Position numbers and translations under genes: made by a program | Shown here: positions 18,628-27,541 of the stretch, in pieces | How the letters are laid out: every line of letters starts with the position of its first letter | Position numbering within the stretch: the stretch's first letter is position 1 | Assembly (NCBI GenBank): GCA_030655835.1 | Contig: JAUSPC010000082.1 | Location: 1-34,526, forward strand | Reading direction: 5' to 3' | Source: Pelolinea sp. | GTDB taxonomy: Bacteria; Chloroflexota; Anaerolineae; Anaerolineales; Anaerolineaceae | DNA length: 34,526 nucleotides | Notes under the pieces: generated by a model | Told to the model about the DNA's origin: nothing | Database searches by the model: none | Seen by the model: only the letters and a program-made list of their open reading frames with translations

Positions 18628-18650
18628 AAGCGATTTCTAAAGGAGTTTAG

Positions 18651-18845
18651 ATGAAACAGAATTCGGAAAAGAGAGAAAACCCTCTTAAGGCAACGAATTT
18701 CACAGGGTCAGGGATGGCTATTTGGGCAGCCATAGGCATGGTATTTGGTTTGATGCTGTTCGAGAGCCAGGCGATTGGTTGTGCTTTCGGTGCTGCATTG
18801 GGTTTGGTTATTGGCGCAGCGATTGATGTGCAAGGGAGTCAATAG
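18651..18845 (+). CDS. Small membrane protein with glycine-rich hydrophobic segment
   Basis: 64 aa, GMAIWAAIGMVFGLMLFESQAIGCAFGAALGLVIGAAIDV; SD AGGAG upstream of ATG. Confidence 0.6.
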   Translation: MKQNSEKRENPLKATNFTGSGMAIWAAIGMVFGLMLFESQAIGCAFGAALGLVIGAAIDVQGSQ

Positions 18846-18870
18846 ACCCAGTGGGCCATCCAGAAACCGG

Positions 18871-18938
18871 CTCTTAATCAGTAGATTTCCACAAGTGGGC
18901 TTCCTGTGATCGTAAAGTTCGATTCCCTGGTGCGTCAT
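18871..18938 (+). repeat. Direct repeat B, copy 2 (tRNA 3'-half-like)
   Basis: CTCTTAATCAGTAGATTTCCACAAGTGGGCTTCCTGTGATCGTAAAGTTCGATTCCCTGGTGCGTCAT, about 60/68 identical to 10483-10550. Confidence 0.8.
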
Positions 18939-19121
18939 ATATATGGGGTTTTTTTGCTTTAATTTTATAATTATCATGTTCGTCTTCAATCCTGGCAATA
19001 TCGTCGACATTCTTAAGTATCTGTCATCCCCCTGAGTTCACCGATATGACATTTATCACCCGTATTACATGACATTCGTCACTAATATTTTATTTTCGGT
19101 ATAGTAATATATCTACAATGC

Positions 19122-19150
19122 TATAACGTTATAACGTTATAACGTTATAA
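19122..19150 (+). promoter_or_regulatory. Tandem palindromic operator for the adjacent GntR regulator (candidate)
   Basis: TATAACGT x3 + TATAA; each junction forms TTATAACGTTATAA; 13 bp upstream of ATG 19164. Confidence 0.7.
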
Positions 19151-19163
19151 TAAATAAATTACA

Positions 19164-19922
19164 ATGGAACAGGAAATGTTTGATCGAGCAAAGGGCATCC
19201 CCGTTTACCGACAGCTGGCGGACTACATAAAAAAGCAGATTGCTTCCGATGTTTACAATCCCGGAGACATTTTACCGAGTGAGGCGGATTATATCCGCGA
19301 GTTCAACATTAGCCGAACAACGGTACGGTTGGCATTCGGGGTGATCACCAATGCCGGTTTGGTCCGTCGTGAACAAGGCAGGGGCACTATCGTGGTTTCT
19401 CAAGTACGCAGTAGTCTCCCCTACCTCTCTAGCTTCACAGAAGAGGTACTGCGGGTTGGACGCGAACCCGGCGTGGTATTGCTCAGCGGTGCGCAAGAGG
19501 AGACCAATCTTGAAGCCGCCAAAGCCCTTGCACTACCCGCAGAGGCCAAAATCTTGTATGTTGCCCGCCTGCGCTTGATCGACAACGAACCCTTTGGACT
19601 ATCGATATGCTGGCTGAACAACATCCAATTTCCAAAGTTAAAGCTCATGGATTATTCGGCATTGTCGCTTTACAAGATCATTGAGGATGGATTGGGCTTA
19701 TCCATCTTTCACGCAATCGAGAACATATATGCAGATCTGGCGAATGAAAATGAGGCGCAACAGTTGAAGATCAAAAGAAACACTCCAGTGCTTCGAATTA
19801 AGCGTATGACATCTATCAAAGACGAAAAAGGGATTACTTACCCGATAGATTATACCAAAGCAGTCTTCAATAGCAACATGTACAGTGTGGATGTTGAATT
19901 ATATCGTCAAAACAATAAATAG
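19164..19922 (+). CDS. GntR family transcriptional regulator, HutC/UTRA type
   Basis: GIPVYRQLADYIKKQIASDVYNPGDILPSEADYIREFNISRTTVRLAFGVITNAGLVRREQGRGTIVV plus UTRA-type effector domain. Confidence 0.94.
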   Translation: MEQEMFDRAKGIPVYRQLADYIKKQIASDVYNPGDILPSEADYIREFNISRTTVRLAFGVITNAGLVRREQGRGTIVVSQVRSSLPYLSSFTEEVLRVGREPGVVLLSGAQEETNLEAAKALALPAEAKILYVARLRLIDNEPFGLSICWLNNIQFPKLKLMDYSALSLYKIIEDGLGLSIFHAIENIYADLANENEAQQLKIKRNTPVLRIKRMTSIKDEKGITYPIDYTKAVFNSNMYSVDVELYRQNNK

Positions 19923-19973
19923 AACCATGACCTTATTTCATTGAACAATCAATTTATTCAAAGGAGTTCCAGT

Positions 19974-20804
19974 ATGAAAAATCTTGATAAATTTGCAGAA
20001 TTAGAACGAATCTTTGGTACACGTAAACCAATCATCGGTATGGTACACCTGGCACCTCTCCCTGGCTCCCCCCGCCATGACGATATGAGCATGAAAGAAA
20101 TCACTGACTTGGCGCTTGAGGATGCCCATCTTTTATACAAGGCTGGTGTGGAAGGTGCCATCGTGGAGAACTTTGGAGATGTGATGTTTCATAAACACGT
20201 TCCCGATGAAACCATAGCCGCGATGACATACATTTCCACGATCATTGCCCAAGAAGTGCCCCGGCTCGTCCTGGGTATGTGCGTCCTCCAGTCAGATGCG
20301 ATTGCCGGCATGGCAATTGCCAACACGGTCGGGGCGAAATTCATCCGTGTTCCTTATTACACCGAGACATATGTGGTGGACGCCGGACTGATGGACAGCA
20401 TTGCCGCAGAAACTCTACGCTACCGCAAGTTCCTCAACGCCGATGTTAAAATCTTTGCCGATGTTCATATCAAGCATGGTTACCCCATTTCTCAGCGCCC
20501 GATCGGTCAGGCGGCTTATGATACCGTCCACCGCGGGCTGGCAGATTCCATTCTTGTGACCGGCATTGCCACCGGTGCTGAGACAAAATTTGACGATGTC
20601 AAAGAGGTGAAGGAAGCTGTCAGCCATACCCCGGTATTCGTTGCCAGCGGTGTGGACGAGAAGAACCTGCCTCAATTCAAAGAATACGCTGACGGGGTCA
20701 TCATTGGTACTCGCATCAAGATCAATAATGAATCCGAGGCGCCTATTGACCCTGTAAAGTTAAATTCATTTATGAAAGTGGCTCGAACCATCTGGCCGAA
20801 ATAG
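19974..20804 (+). CDS. BtpA/SgcQ family TIM-barrel protein (paralog 1)
   Basis: FGTRKPIIGMVHLAPLPGSPRHDDMSMKEITDLALEDAHLLYKAGVEGAIVENFGDVMFHKHV.. FADVHIKHGYPISQRPI.. VFVASGVDEKNLPQF; start at ATG 19974 with AAAGGAG. Confidence 0.92.
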   Translation: MKNLDKFAELERIFGTRKPIIGMVHLAPLPGSPRHDDMSMKEITDLALEDAHLLYKAGVEGAIVENFGDVMFHKHVPDETIAAMTYISTIIAQEVPRLVLGMCVLQSDAIAGMAIANTVGAKFIRVPYYTETYVVDAGLMDSIAAETLRYRKFLNADVKIFADVHIKHGYPISQRPIGQAAYDTVHRGLADSILVTGIATGAETKFDDVKEVKEAVSHTPVFVASGVDEKNLPQFKEYADGVIIGTRIKINNESEAPIDPVKLNSFMKVARTIWPK

Positions 20805-20816
20805 GAGACCATCATT

Positions 20817-21653
20817 ATGAGTATGTATCCTGACGATAATCGATATCAAAATTATTTAGACTTGTTCGGTGTAAAAAAACCGATCATCGGTATGCTTCAC
20901 CTGCTCCCGCTCCCCGGCTCGCCGGTTTACAATGGGAAAGGGTTGAAGGATGTAATCGAGCGTGCCCTTTACGATGCTAATGAACTCCAAGAGGGCGGTG
21001 TGGACGCCCTTGAAGTGGAAAACTTCTCCGATCCCACGTATTACCCCCATGAAGTTGGTCCGGAATTAACCGCCGCCATGGCAATCATCAGCGATCATAT
21101 CCGGCGGGCTGTCTCTAAACCGCTTGGTATTTGCATTCTGTCGGACCCCAAAGCTTCCCTTAGTGTTGCCCATGCTATGGGTGCGCAATTTATTCGCGCT
21201 ACCTTTTTCACCGAAGCCTCGGTAGATGTTTCGGGACTAGTATTGCCAAAGCCGCACGAATTGCTGCGATTCCGCAAATTTCTTGATCCATCGATCAAGA
21301 TCTTCACCGACGTGCACATCAAGCATTCTGCACCGCTGGTTAATCGCCCGATTGGTGATTCTGCACTCGACGCAAAATACTTCCTCTCGGATGCAATTAT
21401 CATCAGCGGCACCCATACCGGCAAGGAAACAAAACTAGATGACATCAAAGAAGCCAAGGCCTCTGTAGAGGAATTTCCTGTGCTTGTGGGCAGCGGTTTT
21501 AATAAAGAAGCGGCTGCGCGTATCTTCCAATATGCCGATGGCGCAATTGTCGGCACATCTCTCAAAAAAGACGGGGTGAGTTCTAATGTAGTTGATCGAA
21601 AGCGGGTGAAAGAATTAATGGATGTGGTCAAAGAGATCAGAGCCAGCGCTTAG
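20817..21653 (+). CDS. BtpA/SgcQ family TIM-barrel protein (paralog 2)
   Basis: FGVKKPIIGMLHLLPLPGSPVYNGKGLKDVIERALYDANELQEGGVDALEVENFSDPTYYPHEV.. FTDVHIKHSAPLVNRPIGDSALDAKYFLSDAIIISG; clearly paralogous to the preceding gene. Confidence 0.92.
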   Translation: MSMYPDDNRYQNYLDLFGVKKPIIGMLHLLPLPGSPVYNGKGLKDVIERALYDANELQEGGVDALEVENFSDPTYYPHEVGPELTAAMAIISDHIRRAVSKPLGICILSDPKASLSVAHAMGAQFIRATFFTEASVDVSGLVLPKPHELLRFRKFLDPSIKIFTDVHIKHSAPLVNRPIGDSALDAKYFLSDAIIISGTHTGKETKLDDIKEAKASVEEFPVLVGSGFNKEAAARIFQYADGAIVGTSLKKDGVSSNVVDRKRVKELMDVVKEIRASA

Positions 21654-21683
21654 TATGATCATTACAGAACAAATTCATCTTAG

Positions 21684-21696
21684 AAAAAGGAGGTGA
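21684..21696 (+). promoter_or_regulatory. Orphan extended Shine-Dalgarno in BMP-1 leader
   Basis: AAAAAGGAGGTGA, 87 nt upstream of ATG 21781, which has its own proximal AAAGGAG. Confidence 0.5.
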
Positions 21697-21780
21697 AAGC
21701 ACAAGAATTTATGCTCACATGATTGCATTCCAACCAATCGTTATATCCAATTTTATTTATGTATATAAAGGAGTAGACCA

Positions 21781-22854
21781 ATGATTAGAAATAAGTATAT
21801 GATTGTTGTTTTTTTCTTAGTGATCATGTCCATGATCGCCGCATGTGCTCCCAAACCTGCTGCTCCGGCAGACACGTCGGTTGTTGCCGAAGTTCCTGTG
21901 GAAGAAGCTGAAGAAGAAGCAACGCTGAAAGTTGCAGTTGTTGCTGGTGGTGAAGTTGGTGATTTGGGTTTCATTGATTCTGCAAATGAAGGACTCGAAA
22001 GGATGACAGCCGAACTGGGTTTGGAAACTAGTATCATATCAAATCGTAATGATATGAACGTCAATTTAGATGTTTTAATCTCGGCAGCCGAACAAGCTGA
22101 TCTGATCTTCGTTGTGCCTGGTTACTTCTTTGACGAACAACTCAAACAGGTAATCCCAGAATTCCCGGATAAAACCTTCGTCTATGTCGACGGTGCCACG
22201 GGTATTGAGGGGATGACTTCCGTTGTCTTCATGCAGAACGAGGGTGCCTTCCTTGCTGGTGCTTTGGCTGCTCTGCTGACCACAGAAACTACGGATTTAC
22301 CAAGCATGGATGATGCCAAGAAGATTGCTTTCATGGGCGGTGCTGATATGCCCGTGATCCACGATTACCAGGTTGGTTTTAATCAGGGAGCCAAATATGC
22401 CGTAGAAGATATTGAGATCATTAATCAGTATGCTGGAACACACTTTGACCCAGCAAAAGGTAAGGAAACCGCACTGGCAATTTACGGCGCCGGAGCCGAC
22501 ATTATCTTCCAGGCAGCTGGCCCTACCGGTTTAGGTTTGTTTGAAGCTGCCAAAGATGTCAAGAAATATGCGATTGGTGTAGATACCAATCAGAAGGGTC
22601 TTGCCCCAGAATGGGTAGTCGCTTCGATGCGCAAGAACGTTGGCGATGCCATCTTCCAGTTTGCTGAATCCTTCATTGCAGGCGAGATCGAGACCGGTGA
22701 TGTAATGGCTTACGGTCTTTCAAAGAACGGTGTCGGTATCGATTACGGCGATATGGATCCGGATCTTGTTCCACAAAGAATTAAAGACATGATTGCGGAA
22801 TTCGCCCAGGAAATTATGGACGGAAAGATCGTCGTAGAGCAATATAACCAGTAA
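21781..22854 (+). CDS. BMP family ABC transporter substrate-binding lipoprotein (basic membrane protein / nucleoside-type), 1
   Basis: Lipobox MSMIAAC; LGFIDSANEGLERM.., FPDKTFVYVDGATGIEGMTSVVFMQNEGAFLAGALAALLT, GADIIFQAAGPTGLGLFEAAK. Confidence 0.92.
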   Translation: MIRNKYMIVVFFLVIMSMIAACAPKPAAPADTSVVAEVPVEEAEEEATLKVAVVAGGEVGDLGFIDSANEGLERMTAELGLETSIISNRNDMNVNLDVLISAAEQADLIFVVPGYFFDEQLKQVIPEFPDKTFVYVDGATGIEGMTSVVFMQNEGAFLAGALAALLTTETTDLPSMDDAKKIAFMGGADMPVIHDYQVGFNQGAKYAVEDIEIINQYAGTHFDPAKGKETALAIYGAGADIIFQAAGPTGLGLFEAAKDVKKYAIGVDTNQKGLAPEWVVASMRKNVGDAIFQFAESFIAGEIETGDVMAYGLSKNGVGIDYGDMDPDLVPQRIKDMIAEFAQEIMDGKIVVEQYNQ

Positions 22855-22865
22855 TATAATATTAC

Positions 22866-22897
22866 GACAGGGTGGAGATATTATCTTCCACCCTGTC
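22866..22897 (+). terminator. Hairpin between BMP-1 and its ATPase (attenuator / 3'-end stabiliser)
   Basis: GACAGGGTGGA-(10 nt)-TCCACCCTGTC, 11-bp perfect stem. Confidence 0.7.
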
Positions 22898-22935
22898 TAA
22901 ATTTCTTTACAACCCGAAATCGAGAAGAAAAATTA

Positions 22936-24450
22936 ATGACCCTCGCCATCGAAACCCATCAGATCACCAAATTGTATGGTGACACCGTTGCCAATGATCA
23001 TATCGACTTTTCAGTGATTGAGGGTCATATCCATGCCGTGCTGGGAGAAAACGGGGCGGGAAAAACTACCCTGGTGAAAATTCTCTTCGGTGAAGAAATG
23101 CCCACCGAAGGTGAGATCAAGATTTTTGGCAAAACGGTGACCATTCACAACCCTGCGGAAGCGCTGGATCTTTCCATCGGATTCATTCACCAGCACTTTA
23201 CCCTTGTAAATGAATTTACAATCGCCCAGAATTTCGCTCTGGGTATAGAACCCTGTAATAATCTGTTCTTCTGCGACTATGATACCGTCAATAAAAAAGT
23301 TAAGAATATCCTTGATATGCTGGAAATGCCGCTGAAACTGGATGTTCCGGTGGGTTCGTTCTCGGTGGAAGAGCGCCAGATCATGGAGATCGGCAAAGCG
23401 CTTTACCGCGGCGCGCAAATCCTCATCCTTGACGAACCAACTTCAGTGTTGACACCACAAAAAATTGAAAAACTGCTTGATATTCTGCGCAAGCTTCGCC
23501 AGGAAGGTAAGACCATCATCATGATCACGCATAAACTGGAAGAGGCTTTCTCCATTGCAGATGAGATCAGTGTGCTGCGCAAGGGAGTTTTGGTGGCAAC
23601 GCTACCCCATGATCGGGTGAATAGGGAACAATTGATCCGAATGATGGTCGGAGAAGAACCTCTTATTACCCTGAAAAAGGAAGATCATCCTTTCGGGGAT
23701 GCATTGGTGCAGGTGAGAAATCTTTGTGTAAATAATTACGACAATCGAATAGTGAAAAACGTGAGTTTCGAAATTCACCGCGGTGAGATATTCGGTCTGA
23801 CCGGCGTGGGAGGTAACGGACAGGCTGAACTTGTGGAAGCGCTCATCGGTATGCGTCCGGCCAGCGAAGGAGATATCCGTTTTGATGGTAAAAGTGTGGT
23901 GCATTGGGACATTCAGAAACGACGCCTATCTGGTATGGCATATGTACCTGAGAACCGCATCGAACGTGGTGCGGCGGTATCCCTATCGATCTTAGACAAT
24001 CTGGTAATGGGACACCATTATCTCCCTGAATTCCATCAGGGATTATTACTGAAATACAAAAATTTGCAATCCTTCGCCCGTGACATCATAAAAGATTTTG
24101 AAGTGGTAGCCAGTTCGCTTGAGATCAATGCCGGTAGTCTTTCCGGTGGAAACTTGCAGAAACTGATCATCGGCCGCGAATTCTCGCTCAACACGCCATT
24201 TCTAATCGTGGCTTATCCCAGCCAGGGGATTGATATCCGCACCACAAAATATGTTCATTCAGAATTGATAAGGCGCCGTGACACCGGTTATGCCATTCTG
24301 CTTGTTTCCGGCGACATGGATGAGATTTTCAACTTAAGTGACCGTATCGGAGTGATGTATTCCGGTGAACTGGTTGCCATCACCAAACCTGAAGAGATCA
24401 ACCGCTTTGAACTGGGTCAATATATGGTCGGTTCTCGGAGAAATTGCTGA
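22936..24450 (+). CDS. ABC transporter ATPase, duplicated NBD (nucleoside/sugar type), 1
   Basis: GENGAGKTTLVKILFGEEMPTEGEIKI; ILILDEPTSVLTPQ; second NBD LSGGNLQKLIIGREFSLNTPFLIVAYPSQGIDIRTTKYV. Confidence 0.95.
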   Translation: MTLAIETHQITKLYGDTVANDHIDFSVIEGHIHAVLGENGAGKTTLVKILFGEEMPTEGEIKIFGKTVTIHNPAEALDLSIGFIHQHFTLVNEFTIAQNFALGIEPCNNLFFCDYDTVNKKVKNILDMLEMPLKLDVPVGSFSVEERQIMEIGKALYRGAQILILDEPTSVLTPQKIEKLLDILRKLRQEGKTIIMITHKLEEAFSIADEISVLRKGVLVATLPHDRVNREQLIRMMVGEEPLITLKKEDHPFGDALVQVRNLCVNNYDNRIVKNVSFEIHRGEIFGLTGVGGNGQAELVEALIGMRPASEGDIRFDGKSVVHWDIQKRRLSGMAYVPENRIERGAAVSLSILDNLVMGHHYLPEFHQGLLLKYKNLQSFARDIIKDFEVVASSLEINAGSLSGGNLQKLIIGREFSLNTPFLIVAYPSQGIDIRTTKYVHSELIRRRDTGYAILLVSGDMDEIFNLSDRIGVMYSGELVAITKPEEINRFELGQYMVGSRRNC

Positions 24451-25526
24451 TGAAGGCACCGCATATAGTTCGCAGAAAGATTGTTCAACATGCGTTGAGT
24501 TTTGTCAGCGCCATTATACTGGCGCTTGTTATCGGTCTGGCAATGCTTGCTCTGGATGGTTTCGCGCTTAAAGATGTGATCAACAGCGCCTTCTCCAGCA
24601 CATTTGCCTCCTCGTTCCGCTTTGCCAACATGGTTTCCCGCATGATCATCATCATTCTTGTTGCTCTGGCTGCGGCAATCCCCTTTAAAGCTGGTATCTG
24701 GAATATTGGCGGTGATGGGCAGTTGGCTGTGGGCGGCTTTTTGACGGCGCTGGCAGGTTTTTACATCATCGGGTTACCACCGGTGTTTCATGTGAGTTTG
24801 GCGATTCTGGCGGGAATGTTTGGAGGCGCATTGTGGGCTTCAATCTCCGCTTATATCCGGTTGAAATTCAACGCCAATGAGATCGTCACGACCATTATGA
24901 TGAACTACCTGGCTGTACTACTGACCGGTTATCTGGTCAATTATCCATTCCGCGCCCCGGGATCATCTAACGCAGAAACCTCGTTGATACGAGAATCTGC
25001 TATGCTTACCCGTATGCTGCCCTTATCAAATCTAAGCTCAGGCATGTATGTAGTGCTGGCTGCTTTTCTGATCATCTGCTTCATTGATTGGAAAACCAGC
25101 TGGGGGTACGAATGGCGGGTGCTGGGAGCCAACGATGAGTTTGCCCGTTATGGCGGAGTGAAGGATAAGAGAATGCGTTTTCTTTCCATGATCATCGGCG
25201 GCGCGCTGGCGGGGCTGGCTGGTGCCATCCTTGTTCTGGGTGTCAATCACAAATATATGCTTGGCATGGGCGGGGGTGTCGGATTTACCGGTGTGCTGAT
25301 TGCATTGATCGCGGCGAACAGTCCGATCCTGATCCTGATCGTTTCCATGATCTTTGCCATCCTTCAGAGTGGTATGATCGGTTTGGAATCGAAATTAGGC
25401 GTAGCAACCGAGTACAGCAGCATCTTGCAAAGCGTGATCATTTTACTCGTGATCACTCGCTCACAAGCATGGTCAAGCATCTCGAATTTATTAACCCGTA
25501 GGAGTTTGCATGGAAAACACGATTGA
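24450..25526 (+). CDS. ABC transporter permease (BMP/nucleoside type), permease 1
   Basis: IPFKAGIWNIGGDGQLAVGGFLTALAGFYI; NANEIVTTIMMNYLAVLLTGYLVNYPFR; GANDEFARYGGVKDKRMRFLSMIIGGALAGLAGA; ATG overlaps the ATPase stop. Confidence 0.95.
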   Translation: MKAPHIVRRKIVQHALSFVSAIILALVIGLAMLALDGFALKDVINSAFSSTFASSFRFANMVSRMIIIILVALAAAIPFKAGIWNIGGDGQLAVGGFLTALAGFYIIGLPPVFHVSLAILAGMFGGALWASISAYIRLKFNANEIVTTIMMNYLAVLLTGYLVNYPFRAPGSSNAETSLIRESAMLTRMLPLSNLSSGMYVVLAAFLIICFIDWKTSWGYEWRVLGANDEFARYGGVKDKRMRFLSMIIGGALAGLAGAILVLGVNHKYMLGMGGGVGFTGVLIALIAANSPILILIVSMIFAILQSGMIGLESKLGVATEYSSILQSVIILLVITRSQAWSSISNLLTRRSLHGKHD

Positions 25527-26412
25527 ATTTTTGCGCGCATCCATCCGTTTGACAACCCCCCTGCTGATGGCAGCCCTGGGCGGTGCTTTTATGCAGGTCT
25601 CTGGTGTGCCCAACGTGGGCATGGAGGGTATGATGCTGATCGCCGCACTGGTGGGTTATATTTTTTGTTTCACCACCGGCAGCTGGGTGATGGGTCTGTT
25701 CTTTGGTGTTGCTGCTGCCGTGATCGTCGGGATTATCTATGCCATCTTTGTACTGCGCCTTAAAGCTGATATTTTTGCGGTAGGCATCACCCTGAACATC
25801 ATGATGGGCGGTATAGCCGCCTATATCATTCGCCGATATTATGATCAAATATCCATTCTGTTATCGCAGGATGCAAAATTACTGCCGATATTATCTTTTT
25901 CGTTTCTTGATAAGAGTCCCATACTCAATTTGCTTCTGAATAACTATTCGCTTCTGATCCCGATCTCCTTTTTGCTCGTTGCAGCCACATATATTGTCTT
26001 TTATAAGACTCCCTTTGGCTTCTGGCTGCGAGCTGCCGGATCGAATCCTTCAGCGGTCAGCGCCTCCGGAAAGAGCATTACAGGCATTCGTCTGTCTGCC
26101 TTTGTGATCAGCGCAGTGTTCTGCGGCATGGCTGGTGTCCATCTCTCGATGGGTTACCTGGGCATGTTCGCCCTTTCTCTGGTTGCAGGGCGCGGTTTTA
26201 TAGCACTGGCAATCGTCTTGTTTGGCAGCGGGAACCCTATCATAGTGTTAATCGCCAGCCTGATCTTTGGCATTGCAGATGCTGCCAGCCTTCGAATTCC
26301 GACAGAGGTCATCCCGCCGCAATTTCCGCTGATGCTTCCCTATATCATTACCATTCTGGCGATCATATTGATGAGCCGCTATGCCAGGTCATTTACCAGC
26401 AGCGAGCAATGA
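25510..26412 (+). CDS. ABC transporter permease (BMP/nucleoside type), permease 2
   Basis: LRASIRLTTPLLMAALGGAFMQVSGVPNVGMEGMMLIAALVGYIF; LRAAGSNPSAVSASGKSITGIRLSAFVISAVFCGMAGVHLSMGYLGMF. Confidence 0.95.
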   Translation: MENTIEFLRASIRLTTPLLMAALGGAFMQVSGVPNVGMEGMMLIAALVGYIFCFTTGSWVMGLFFGVAAAVIVGIIYAIFVLRLKADIFAVGITLNIMMGGIAAYIIRRYYDQISILLSQDAKLLPILSFSFLDKSPILNLLLNNYSLLIPISFLLVAATYIVFYKTPFGFWLRAAGSNPSAVSASGKSITGIRLSAFVISAVFCGMAGVHLSMGYLGMFALSLVAGRGFIALAIVLFGSGNPIIVLIASLIFGIADAASLRIPTEVIPPQFPLMLPYIITILAIILMSRYARSFTSSEQ

Positions 26413-26473
26413 TCTACCCAGGCAGGGAAATGTACATCATATACCCGTTTGATAAACTCCAGGAATTCATAGT

Positions 26474-27496
26474 ATGCCTTCTGTAATGGGTGTAAAAGGA
26501 CCAATAGCCGAAAGTGATCTCGGATTAACACTACCGCATGAGCATCTGTTTGTTGACCTGAGCTGTTACTGTCCGTCTGAACCGCAGAATGAAGTGGGAA
26601 AGGAGTTTTATCACAGGGAGGTATCGCTTTCGATCCGCGATCAGGTTGTTGATCACCCCTGGGACATTGTGGACAATACCCGCTTGAATAACCTCTCCAC
26701 AGCCATTGAGGAGGTGCTCTTGTATGCAGCGCTGGGTGGAAAAACGATCACCGATCTGTCTTGTTGCACAGCCATGGGTCGTTTACCGGAGGGGCTGCTG
26801 AAGGTGGCGGAAAACACAGGTATCAACGTGATCATGTCGTGCGGGCGGTATACTTTGCCTTCTATGACAGAGCAAGATAGGCGTATGAGCGTGGCTGATG
26901 TGGAAGCGCAGATATTTAATGAATTTATAAATGGCGCGAACGGCATCATGCCTGGTTTGCTCAAATCCGGTTTCACATCCAAAATTGACCATGATGCAGA
27001 AATCTGCACCTTGCGCGCAGTCGGACGTGTGCAATGCAGGGTGGGCTGTGCGGTCGCCATTCACCCGTATATTTGGGAATCTGAAAGCCACCTCATCCTT
27101 GACATCCTGGAAGAGGAAGGCTGCGACCTGAAGCGGGTCATCCTCTGCCATCAGGATTATCTGGGTATCAAATCCGATTACCTGAACTCGCTCTGCAAGC
27201 GCGGGGCTTATCTTGAATTTGACACTTTCGGCTGCGGTTGGATCAATGATGCGATGTGGCAGCAGACCGACGCTGTAAAAATTGGTTTCCTTAAAGAGCA
27301 GGTTAAATTAGGGAATGCGGACCATCTCCTGATCTCCGGTGATATTTGTTTGAAGATCATGCTTGCAACATGGGGCGGTACAGGATATGCACACATTCCA
27401 AAAACACTAATCCCTGCGATGCGGACAGCCGGTTTTAGCAATGATCTGATACATTTATTGACAGTTGAAAATCCTTCACGGGTTTATTGCCATTAA
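26474..27496 (+). CDS. Phosphotriesterase-related (PTE/PHP, amidohydrolase superfamily) hydrolase or lactonase
   Basis: GLTLPHEHLFVDLSCYC (HxH), GIMPGLLKSGFTS (bridging Lys region), AVAIHPYI, RVILCHQDY, HLLISGDICLKIML. Confidence 0.88.
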   Translation: MPSVMGVKGPIAESDLGLTLPHEHLFVDLSCYCPSEPQNEVGKEFYHREVSLSIRDQVVDHPWDIVDNTRLNNLSTAIEEVLLYAALGGKTITDLSCCTAMGRLPEGLLKVAENTGINVIMSCGRYTLPSMTEQDRRMSVADVEAQIFNEFINGANGIMPGLLKSGFTSKIDHDAEICTLRAVGRVQCRVGCAVAIHPYIWESESHLILDILEEEGCDLKRVILCHQDYLGIKSDYLNSLCKRGAYLEFDTFGCGWINDAMWQQTDAVKIGFLKEQVKLGNADHLLISGDICLKIMLATWGGTGYAHIPKTLIPAMRTAGFSNDLIHLLTVENPSRVYCH

Positions 27497-27541
27497 CCAT
27501 TCATTTAGAGGTGTATGTATGACTGAGATACAAAAAAGATT

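Noticed and set aside
19122-19150. Possible CRISPR-like repeat array
   Set aside because: Units are 8 bp with no spacers; palindromic operator-type tandem repeat.
21095-21631. 178-aa minus-strand ORF
   Set aside because: Antisense to the well-supported BtpA paralog 2; composition typical of a shadow frame.
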